Positions 1 through 8,760 of a stretch of 10,954 bases of DNA are shown in pieces. The notes under the pieces were generated by a model that did no database searches, was not told the DNA's origin, and was given only the letters and a program-made list of their open reading frames with translations. Source of the stretch: Gryganskiella cystojenkinii (Eukaryota > Mortierellomycota > Mortierellomycetes > Mortierellales > Mortierellaceae); NCBI GenBank assembly GCA_015852425.1, contig JAAAIG010001083.1, positions 1-10,954 of the forward strand, read 5' to 3'. A program made the position numbers and the translations under genes. Position 1 is the first letter of the stretch. Each line of letters opens with the position of its first letter.

Positions 1-365
1 AAAAAAAAAGCTGCTCGGCTTCTCTCTACGTTCTCTCTCCTCTTTTTGCTCAAATGAAACCAAACGGTTTGTGTGCATGCACGAGATGTTACCAAGGATT
101 GGGTTATTTTTATCGATAGTCCGACAGGGAATGTTCCCTTGAGCGCCACCAAATTTTATGAAAGAGACTCAAGAAGGGGAAAGGGAGATAACTTCAAATT
201 CATTGAGGGTCGTTTAGAGGGGGTATGATACACTATTTAATGATTGATGAGGGGTGCGTTCTTTTTTTTTCTATGGGCGGTGTGTAGGGAGGGGGGCGAG
301 GTGAGATAAGAGGAGAGGAGTGGTTGGGTCGTATCTCAAGGATAAGAAGAAAAAAATGTTTCTAT
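1..365. other. 3' flank of the flippase gene
   Basis: This stretch follows the stop codon (368-366) in the transcription direction and probably holds the 3' UTR and cleavage site. The coding strand is T/C-rich just after the stop, with a TTTTTTTCTTCTT tract at about 345-358. I found no canonical AATAAA; loose A-rich alternatives exist. A perfect 10-bp palindrome GTGCATGCAC lies at 73-82. No frame here looks like a gene. Confidence 0.5.
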
Positions 366-2085
366 TTAATTATCCTCGTGTCGTGTCGAAGTGACTGTAG
401 ATGTGGAGGGATCTCTCCTTGCTTGGGGTAATGACGTTGACGAAGAAGATGAAGAAGAAGATGTTGAGGGAGGAAGTGGTACGGAATAAGGTGTCGAAGA
501 CGAGAATTCTTGCTGGTGATCGTCTTCTGAAGCTGTAACCGCCACAGTGGGCGTGGGTACAGTCGTACTACTGCTCTCACCCTGGAATCGAACTCGTTGT
601 TGTTGTTGTTGATGCTGTGCTTCCCGGACAGAGGCTTGAGCTTTTGAGAGTCTCTCCATGCTCATCTCCATATCCTTTTGCTGCTGCAACAACATTGCCC
701 CCAACTCGGCCACGGGCATGTCAGGGGCCGTGATCGATCTTGAAAGACCTCGAGGACGTCTTGTCAGCGAATCCCGACGACTTGAAACCGACGAATAGTC
801 CACTGCGGTTGTGTCGCACGTTGGAGGTGGTGATCCAGAGGTAGAGGGAATCGAATATGGATAGCTGGGTGGAGGCGAGTCTGCATGGTCATGATAAGTT
901 CGTCCCGAGAGCAAGTCGAATCCAGGGCCAGATGTGATTGATGTAGGCGAAGACGGACCAAACTCACTTCCATCGATACTGTTGCGTCCGGCCATGTTCC
1001 TTGTAGAACCCTGCGCGCCACCTGCATGACCTCCTCGGGCCTGGTTCATCTGTGAAGCACGCTTGCGAGCCCTGTTGGCTGCAGCCATTGAAGTTCGTTC
1101 ATCATGACTAGCACTGTGAATCCTGTTCAAGTGAGAGTACACAAATGCAGAGGCATCATCGGTCGAGAACGCGAAGCCAGTGTGACCAGGCTTTTGACCC
1201 TGAGCTGCCCCAGATCCCATACCAGGAAGCGAACTTTCAGGCATAGGGGGGGAATCTTCGCCCATGAATCTAAAGTTCGCACCACCGATAGGCACCGAAG
1301 GAGTACTCTGACGCTTGATACGAGGACGTTCGGGCGTGCCAGCGCCACCAACGACGCCACCTGCAGCTGCTGCCGCCGCATCGACAAATTCTTGGTTGAA
1401 CGAGAACGAGGTCGTTGGGTAGCCCTGTCCAAACTTGCGTGGGAAAGGCTCGAGCATGGTGGGGTCAGAAGGTTGGAGATGAGTGTTGTTGCTGCTGCCC
1501 GGGTTCATGGGCAACGACACGGACGAGGCACTGAAACGGCGATCATCAAAGGCGCGTGCAGGGGTTGCGATTTGAATACCGCCATAAAGATCCTGGCTGC
1601 TCTCCGCGTTCACTGCGCCATGGGCACCAGAGCTGTTGTTGCTAACCACACGTCTGCGTCCGACCAGCTCACGTGATGGCACAGATTGCTGAAGTTGTTG
1701 ACCAAGGGAGGTCGCCGAGCCGGTGGAAACCTCTGAGGATCCCTTCAGATGATAAGCCTCGTCCATTCTGTTCAGACTAGCCATGGGTGAAGGTGAGGGT
1801 TGGCGTTGACGAATATCACCTGGTTTGCTAGAATCCTCGGGTGAAAGAATCGTAGGCGAGTTACGGATCACAGGGACTTGATCCAAATCATCGTCCTCTA
1901 GATCGTCGTCGCCCAAGACATGACTAGGGGTACTGGTGATCCCGGCATCCTGGAAGCTCGAGTTGGTTCCATTCAACTCTTGCTCTCTCATGGCCATGGC
2001 TTTGAGCTTACGGGCACGACGTTCCTTCTTGGAAGGATGCTTCTCCCGGTAGAGTTGTTCGCGGACAATGATAATATCGTTGGGC
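366..2085 (-). other. Long disordered C-terminal tail of the flippase (about residues 1275-1845)
   Basis: After TM10 and the conserved KPNDIIIVREQ segment, the protein continues for roughly 570 residues rich in Ser, Gln, Pro and Gly. Visible elements: a basic patch (KKERRARK), an acidic run near residue 1332 (EDDDLEDDD), an Ala run near 1510, a likely helical or coiled-coil stretch near 1732-1768 ending in polyGln, and a Ser run near 1813-1824. Several basic-residue-plus-Ser sites (RRFSASS, KRQSTPS, RKRASQ, RNSIDG, SRRDSL) look like kinase targets. In yeast, the Fpk1/2 kinases regulate Dnf1/2; that this holds here is inference. Confidence 0.75.
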
Positions 2086-5000
2086 TTGACATATTGACGG
2101 GCAAACTTGTAGACATAGTGAGGTAACATGGTCAGGATCACACAGAGCAGGATCGCAAACCAGAACGAAGGACTGCTGAGCAAAATTTCATCCATGCCAA
2201 AGAACGTATTCTCGATCGTGAAAAAGTTGGCGTACACCCAGCAGTACAGGAAAAAGACGATGATCGACCCAAAGATGACGGTAAAGATCATCTTTGTCCA
2301 ATGGAACATGTTCAGACCGACATACAAGTTGGCGACAACCACTGAACAGGCCGAGATCAAAGTTCCGAGAGCGACCAGGTCGTTAGTACTGTGGCCACTA
2401 GAGTACACATCGTTGGAGAGGTACCAGGGGACAAAGAAGCAGATGATTGACTGGTAAAGTCCATCAAGGACATAGAGCCAGAACTTGCTGCGGGTGAAAT
2501 GCTTTTGTTTGATTCCGCGGAGGTAAAGAGCAGGAAACTGCATAGAGGTTTTGGCATCGACATCCTGATCAAAGGCGCCCATGAACATAATGGGGAGAGA
2601 TGTGAACAGCAAGTTGTACAGGACGACAAAAGTGTAATCGAAGAGAAGCAAGGCAGTGAACCTATTTGAAAAAATGCACAAGAGTAAGAGGGGGTCAGCG
2701 CTGAGTGAACAAACAAGTTCTGCCAGTCAAAGCTTTAACGAAACAGGTGCGGTGACTTGCCCTGAGAAGAACTGGAACCAAAAGATGGTCAAGGTCCAGA
2801 CCACGTTCTTGTAAAAGAAACTCAGAATCATCTCCGAGATACGGATATATGACCAACGTCCGTGGACCAACAGCAATTTCGACAAGAAACGGAACTGAGC
2901 AATCGCGAAATCCGAGGCCATGACCGCCTGACGACCTTCTTCTCCTGCAATACCGACACCAATGTTGGCCTCTTGAATCATCGAAACATCGTTGGCGCCG
3001 TCACCGATTGAGAGCGTCATGACGTCCAATCCGCGCTTGACCATGCTGACAACCTTGGCCTTTTGAAGAGGAGAGACACGACAACAAATCACAGACTTGC
3101 AGCGCTTACTGACATCCAATAGCAACCCACTCAAGGCCGGGGAAAGACCGTACTTCAGAGTCTCACCATCGATGATCAACGCATGGGACTTGTTGACAAG
3201 TGAAGGATCCTTGTCTGCTTCTCGACCCCAGAACTTGTCTAGGGCCTTCATCAGTTGTTCTCGTGTATCCTCTTTATCCTGAGCTTGAATGATAATCAAA
3301 ATCATGTCCCGCTGAAGAAGATTACATGCGAATCCAATGTTGATAGCAGTCTCGGTCTTGTCTCCAGTCAGGACCCAGAGCTTAATACCCGCACGCGAGA
3401 GCAGGGCAATACATTCGGGGACACCTTCCTGAAGACGATCCTCGATAGCAGTGCCTCCCAAGAGAATGAGCGAATGCTCGATCCCCTCGCATACATTCTC
3501 AATGTTTTCGTCACGGTTGTGGATCGTGTTGCAAGCCTCCTCGTAATCCAGAGCCCAGTCCGCATACTCCTCTTCACTGATCTTGCGGTAAGCCAAGCAG
3601 AGTGTACGAAGACCTATATGAACAATGATCATAAAACTCTCAGCTTTAGCTCTTGGCATCACTACAATCAACTTCAATAAACAATAGCTGACTTCATCGT
3701 GATTTCTTACCTTCGTTAGCGAAACGCTCCAGGTCAACCAAGGTATCCTCACGCAACTTGCTCTGCTCCTCGGCCTTATCCAGACGCTCGTAAATGACAC
3801 TGTCGGCTCCCTTGCAGACCAAGACAATACCACCTTCGGGCGGTCTCAGGATGATGGACATGCGTTTCCGGTTAGAGTTGAATTCAAGAATATTCAAGAC
3901 TTTGTACGAACGAGGCTGACCCATAATCTCGAGGTTCATTATGGCACCCTTCTTCTCCAAAAAGACGAATCCGACATCACGTGCAGTCGACACTAGGGCC
4001 GCCTCATCGGGCGATTGGGCCTTATACTCGATCTTGTAGGGATCGACATCGATATCTCTCTCAGAAAGAACCGTATGGCAGACTGCGATCGCTGTCCAAA
4101 AGTTCATGATCGCCTTGGCATGTTTCGAGGTCGGATCCGTCATATCCAAAAAGAGATCCGAATCCACAAACGTCGTCTTTTCGGAATAAAACTTGTTGTC
4201 AAATAACTGATCCATGGCTGCCTTCATCTTAAGTCGCTCCTGGCCCAACTTGATCAAGTAGGCCTCATCGGATTCAAACTCCATGGGCTCAAATTCACCA
4301 TCACCGCTCATCTTTTGACCACGAGTCGCGTCCGTCTCGCCGATACCATAATCGATGCCGTTGATGGTGCACTTTTGAAACTCCATGACGTTCTGGGTCA
4401 GGGTACCGGTCTTGTCCGAGAAGATGTACTCGATCTGACCGAGATCGTCTGAGATATTCCAGGTCTTGGGTGTACAGGCCTGGTCCACGCGTTCGTCGTA
4501 CATGTCGATATCCTTGTGAATGAAATATGCCTGCGCGGTCTTGACAATTTCGATACTGATATAGAGAGAAATCGGGACAATGTTCTGGTAGAGAATCAAG
4601 CAGGACCTGTGAGATCGATAAAAAAGAGAGAGATAACGTGTTAGAAAAATTAAACTCTTTGAATATAAAGAAACCCTTGCATTGGCATAATTGTTGTGAT
4701 TCCTTGTGAATCCTTCGACATACCAAAACGTGATGAATGCAGACATAAAAGGTGTTGATGCATCTGCTCCATATTCGAAATAAGTGGCCGAGTTGTTGTC
4801 TATATCTCCAAAAATGACTCCATTGGCGATGGCGGATCCAAGAGAGAGGGCGAACAGGATGACAAAGTTCATGACAATCTAAAAAAAATTCATACCGTAA
4901 GTTAGTCCCAATAAGGCAATAAAAATAAACCACGCCAGAATATGCCATTTTTGCGGGATGCCACTTACATGAAAGTTGAGATCTTTCTCGATACGACTTC

Positions 5001-7820
5001 GTTTACTAGGAGTATCACCCGAGTTCAACATGATCTTTGAATCCGTGCCTGTGAAGAGAACCAAACCAATGACATGTTCCGTGTTCCTGAGGACACATCC
5101 GCGCAACAAAATTTCGTTGATCGTGATCGATTCCGTCTTGTTGTGGACCACACGATCGCCTGCTGGCATGTCCGCGCCGTCCGAGATAAGCCACTTGAGC
5201 GCTCCCTGGTACGAATACAAGTTCGCATGGGGTGCCTCGGACTCGACATAGAAAGCAGCTCGCTCGATATCTGCCGGCGTCTTCAATCCACTGGTCGCGG
5301 TCAATCCACGTCGGATCTTCAGATTGGTCTCACCATCCAAGTTCTTGGTCTCGATAAAGCAAAGACCATCTGGTTCCGAGGTCGAGAGAATGACAATGTC
5401 TGCAGGGATAGGGTCATCATTCTTCAAGTAAACGATATCGCCGACCTTGACATCCTGCCAGATACAATCCTTCCATTTCGCGCCTGAAACAGGTTTGCCG
5501 GAATAAGATTCCGTATGGTTGAGCACCGAGTGAGGGATGTTGCGACGGATCCGACGAGCAGCAGGTCTGCCAGCAGATTCCTGTTCGTCGTGTGTCGCTC
5601 CATTGACTGAGGTGGCATAATGTCCATCGAAATAAGAATTTTGATCGGACCGTCCACTCGGTGTGATCGGTACTGCGGCCATGGCGTTGATCGCCGCAGC
5701 TCGGTTATGTTTTGTGGGATCCAGTGGCGTTTTTTGCCATATGAGGAGCTTGTTAAACATTTCCTGGATCAACTCGAGTTTTGAGGCGGATCCGGAATGA
5801 GTGTTGGTATTTGTCCAGTTACGGAGTAAGATTGTCGGCGCGTTGTTAAAGGCCTCATCTGACTTGCGACGTTTCCAGTCCTCAATACCGTCCTTGATTG
5901 CGGTGACGACGATGATGAAGATGAGGGGTAAGAAAGTCAGGAACGGAGCGAACCCTCCGAGGATGGATACAATTGAGAGTCCTGCGACAAATAAGAAGTA
6001 GAGATTGGCGATGCGACGGAACTGCTCAAACAAGTTTTTGGGAATGAATGAGAACAGATCATATTTCTGATAAAGGACAGGGGTAAAAAGAGAGAGCGTT
6101 AATTGTCGTGGTCACACAATCAGGAACAGGTTGAGTGAAGTTTGTGTTCGCTTTCCAAGATTTTTCGCCATCATGTCCTGTTTGAAAGGGAATTTTGGTT
6201 GGCCCCAGGGCATACAATCCTGCCTCTCTGTCGCTACTGCGTCCTTCTTAGAAATGAAGAACGGATAAGAAAAGGCTAAGACAACAATGTCTCTTTTGAT
6301 AGGGAATACTGGATTGTAGGCGATTCAGTTGATCCGTTCACACAGGACTTAAAAAAAGAAAAGGAAAAAAGAAATGAGAGCACGGCGCAGTTTGAGGAGA
6401 AGGGGAGTGAGGCTTTGAGTGATTAATATTGTCTGTGAAAGAGGCAAGAAAAAACAGGAACAAAGAAATGAACAACCACAGGTGTGACACGAAAAGTCCA
6501 ATGCCCACAACGTTGTCAGCTCTAGATTGGTCCATGCCCATCGGCCACCTGCACAAAACGCGAGAGCCAAGAACAAGACAAGATGAAAGCAACAGCTCTT
6601 TGTCCGCGGATTTTCTTGGAAAAGGAAAATATCAAGAAAATGAAGAAAAGGGATTATGATTCACCCGATGAAAACCATAAATAAAAAAAAAATGTGGAAA
6701 AGGGCAACAAAGGCTGAGGGAGATCGACAATGGACGAATTCAATGTTTGCTCAAGTTGCGCATTCGTTGATTTCAAATAAAAAAAAGAGGGACGGCTATG
6801 CTTCTCCCCCTAGAAATAGACCCAAGGGAGGCACATGGCAACCGTCCAGTCTCTGTTCCTTTTTTTGCGAACCCTGCACCCAGTCTCACTACGCTCACTA
6901 GAATAACTCCTTTTTTTTGTGTTAATGCGTGTGGTGGATGATGACCAACAACTCAAACGAAAAAAAAAGTAAAATAAAAAGAAGCTGGCAACGAGAATTT
7001 GTGAAGAATGAATTTTTTGACAGGAGTATTAAGGCACTGGATCCACTGGACAGGAGGAGGGCAAAAAAAGAGAACATAATGAAAACTAGCCCAGAAGGTG
7101 AACAATATAACCGAAAATAGAAATAAAGCAGAATATCCGGAATCGCAGAAGAATCAGAAAAAAGACGATGACGACGAGGAGAGGGTGTAGGAGTTTCTTT
7201 TTGATGATCGAGTGAAAATATGAACAGGCGCCGATAGATAGGACAGAGCCATTTGTTGGTCAGCACAGCGATCGGGATGTGAACTCAAGTAGTGCTGAAA
7301 ATGCAAACGAGGAACCTGTTTCATGGAAAGCAGCGATAAAAAAAAAAATCATTTTTCGCTCGATCGATTGATTGCACGCACAACGAAGTGCGTGTGTGTG
7401 TTGTTGATAGGATTGTGATCAAGGCAAGAAAAAGGGTCTTCCTCTGTCATCATCCTGTTCCATCCTGTTTTCATCCTGTGGTTGGTTTCAATGGATAGAA
7501 AAAAGAGAGCAATTGAAGCGGAACAGAAAAGGGAAACAGGGTATGGAAAAAAGAAAAAGAAGGCGGGAATAGTGTTTTACCGAGGTTGTGATCCTGTTGG
7601 TCGGATAGTGTGGCAGGGACTCGTTTGGTGCGTCCAGGTCGTTCTCGATCGACTCTGGGGTTAAGTTTAGGTAGATACGTCTCCGCTTGGTCGCAGTCAT
7701 GGAGGCATGGGATTCCATGCGCCGGAGACGATAGCTGTCTTCGGGTCCATTGCCCTCCTTCGCCTTGTTAGAGAAGAGTCGACGGACACGGTGTGGGATC
7801 GCGCGGTGTATGAATTCCAT
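366..7820 (-). CDS. DNF1: P4-type ATPase, Dnf1/Dnf2-like phospholipid flippase (six exons, complete)
   Basis: Six exons join in frame (7820-7581, 6066-4969, 4878-4724, 4606-3711, 3613-2761, 2661-366; 5538 nt, 1845 residues plus TAA). The product is an ATP-driven flippase moving phospholipids to the cytosolic leaflet. Visible in order: N-terminal family segment RRRIYLNL (about 47-52); TM1-2 (99-137); actuator motif DGET (324-327); TM3-4 with PISLY (509-513); phosphorylation site DKTGT with catalytic Asp562; nucleotide-domain KGAD (763-766); LTGDKTETA (878-886); hinge GDGANDVS (1000-1007); TM5-10 (about 1055-1266); then a roughly 570-residue low-complexity tail. The long insert before the DGET region and Tyr after PISL resemble yeast Dnf1/2 (PC/PE flippases) rather than Drs2; substrate is therefore inference. 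Family members need a Cdc50/Lem3-type subunit, not seen here. The start ATG at 7820 has A at -3, G at +4 and an in-frame TAA nine bases upstream. Yeast Dnf1 is somewhat shorter; most of the excess lies in the tail. No NPFxD endocytic motif is seen. Confidence 0.93.
596..610 (-). repeat. In-frame CAA microsatellite encoding polyGln
   Basis: Five consecutive CAA codons on the coding strand, within QHQQQQQR in the flippase tail. Such tracts are prone to length changes. Confidence 0.8.
2662..2760 (-). other. Intron 5 of the flippase gene, GC-AG type (99 nt, phase 2)
   Basis: The donor reads TCAGG|GCAAGT and the acceptor CAAATAG|GTTC. The GC donor is the only one that gives the right phase: it yields FWFQFFSG|FTALLLFDYTF, which keeps the expected spacing between TM5 and TM6. 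The nearest GT (in CAAGTCACC) shifts the frame and is a poor match to a donor. A branch-like CTGAC lies at 2698-2694. GC-AG introns are a known minor class spliced by the major spliceosome. Confidence 0.85.
3614..3710 (-). other. Intron 4 of the flippase gene (97 nt, phase 1)
   Basis: The donor is AACGAAG|GTAAGA and the acceptor TTCATATAG|GTCTT. Splicing gives RFANEG|LRTLCLAYRK, a conserved stretch of the P4 nucleotide-binding domain. The branch site is less clear (GCTAAAG or GCTGAG). Read-through in the exon 4 frame meets a stop within the intron. Confidence 0.92.
4607..4723 (-). other. Intron 3 of the flippase gene (117 nt, phase 2)
   Basis: The donor is TTTTG|GTATGT and the acceptor CTCACAG|GTCC; a CTAAC branch site lies in TTTCTAACACG. 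Splicing gives FITFW|SCLILYQNIVPIS across the TM3-TM4 loop and into TM4. The length is a multiple of three and the reading frame passes through without a stop, so retention would add 39 residues. Confidence 0.92.
4879..4968 (-). other. Intron 2 of the flippase gene (90 nt, phase 0)
   Basis: The donor is CAT|GTAAGT and the acceptor TTTTTTTTAG|ATT. A consensus branch site CTAAC lies at 4905-4901, 22 nt or so before the acceptor. Splicing gives LNFH|IVMNFV, which fits the family at the A-domain to TM3 junction. Confidence 0.92.
6067..7580 (-). other. Intron 1 of the flippase gene (1514 nt, phase 0)
   Basis: The donor is TCG|GTAAAA at 7580 and the acceptor TTTATCAG|AAA at 6067, preceded by a clear pyrimidine tract (CTCTCTCTTTTTACCCCTGTCC) that follows a possible branch site TTAAC. 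Joining gives NRITTS|KYDLFSFIPKN, which matches the continuous N-terminal P4-ATPase consensus before TM1, so no exon appears to be missing between them. The intron is about 13-17 times longer than the other four. It holds several plus-strand A runs of eight or more and short frames with no recognisable product. I see no nested gene, snoRNA box pair or transposon in it. Confidence 0.85.
7451..7479. repeat. Three direct copies of CATCCTGT inside intron 1
   Basis: Exact copies at 7451-7458, 7461-7468 and 7472-7479, spaced 10-11 nt apart. On the transcribed strand they read ACAGGATG and lie about 100-130 nt downstream of the intron 1 donor. A related ATCCTGTT is at 7591-7598 in exon 1, where it is coding. 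Confidence 0.7.
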
Positions 7821-7827
7821 GTTTGGT

Positions 7828-7845
7828 TAATTATAAGAATAATTA
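7828..7845 (-). promoter_or_regulatory. AT-only inverted repeat just upstream of the start codon
   Basis: TAATTAT and ATAATTA arms of 7 bp flank a 4-nt loop, ending 7 nt before the ATG. The hairpin would be weak because it is all A-U. It may be chance. Confidence 0.3.
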
Positions 7846-8165
7846 TAGATTTGGTTGTAGATGAAAGAAAAGGGTATTTTTGTTGGAAACAAAGAACGAG
7901 AGAAGAGCGAGGGAGAGCGAGTCGGCAGTGACAAAAGGATGGAGAGAAGAGAGGGAGAGGGTGATCTATAGGATTGTTGAGGTATCCATGGGGTAAGAAA
8001 AACAAGTAAATGACAAGAAGGAATCTTTTAAATGTGATTAGAAAAGAGTTGGAGTAGAGTGGAGAGGAGAAAGAGAGAGAAAGAAAGAATAATGTAGTCG
8101 ATGGGTGTGTGCGTGTGCGACAATAATAGAGAGGTCGCTCCGGATTGGGTCCGAATGGAATGGAG

Positions 8166-8194
8166 TGAATGAATGAATAAAAAGAATGAATGAA
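8166..8194. repeat. (TGAA)n simple repeat
   Basis: Two short blocks of the TGAA/GAAT unit (8166-8178 and 8184-8194) separated by an A-rich spacer, in the distal promoter of the flippase gene. Confidence 0.8.
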
Positions 8195-8741
8195 AAATAG
8201 ATGGGAAGACAGAAAGAAAAAATTTGAAGGAAGTGGATGTTTTATTTTATGATCAAAAACAGGCTTTTTTTCCTTTTGTTACGGCTGTTTTTAGAGCCTT
8301 TGGTTTCTGTGTCTCTTTTTTTTTCTTCCTCTCTCCCTTCTTTCTCTCGAACGTCTTTGTCTCTTGGCAAAAAACGCGAAAAACTTACACCTGGCGGAAT
8401 AGGTTACCGTATGGACCTTGTTGCTGAATATCAAACAGAAAAAAAACAGCCAGGCTGTTGAAGACTTTGTGGCTGTTGTTGGATCAGACAGTCAAAATTG
8501 CAACCAAGAATAATTGCACTCGATCTGCTCTGCAACAGGAAGCATCATGTCGGTGCTCTCAACTGGGCAAACCCTTCTTTTCTTCTTCTGTCTCTGCGCC
8601 CAAATTTTAATCCTCACAGACAACAATCAAACACTCCCTGTCGTCGATCTAGTACTCTTCTTTGCTCTTGTCCCTGGTACTGAAATCATCCCAAACAGCC
8701 ACGATGGCAACCATCATTACACGTTTTTTTTACTCTCTTTT

Positions 8742-8760
8742 TTTGTTTGTTTGTTTGTTT
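8742..8760. repeat. (TTTG)n simple repeat
   Basis: Four complete TTTG units plus a partial one, within T-rich intergenic sequence. Confidence 0.85.

Larger units (their letters stand above)
7821..8235 (-). promoter_or_regulatory. 5' leader and CT-rich promoter of the flippase gene
   Basis: On the gene's strand this region is strongly pyrimidine-rich (GA-rich on the plus strand, especially 7865-7970 and 8040-8095), as is common just upstream of fungal transcription starts. No ATG occurs between the start codon and 7986 on the minus strand. A seven-codon upstream reading frame (7989-7966, ATG to TAG) would lie in the leader only if transcription starts further out. A CCAAT pentamer (complement of 8144-8148) sits about 325 nt upstream of the ATG. 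No clear TATA box is seen. The start site cannot be fixed from sequence alone. Confidence 0.45.

Noticed and set aside
1104..1676. A 190-codon plus-strand open frame opposite the last flippase exon
   Set aside because: It lies wholly antisense to supported coding sequence and is Arg/Thr/Cys-rich with no recognisable domain, as expected for a shadow frame.
2727..3833. Apparent frameshifts between the successive flippase open frames
   Set aside because: Each break is explained by a splice-site pair of the right phase that restores family sequence, so the gene is intact and not a pseudogene.
7488..7820. Exon 1 as a separate small gene of 110 codons
   Set aside because: Its part up to 7581 matches the P4-ATPase N-terminus and ends at a GT donor in phase with the exon at 6066; the remaining codons are intron read-through.
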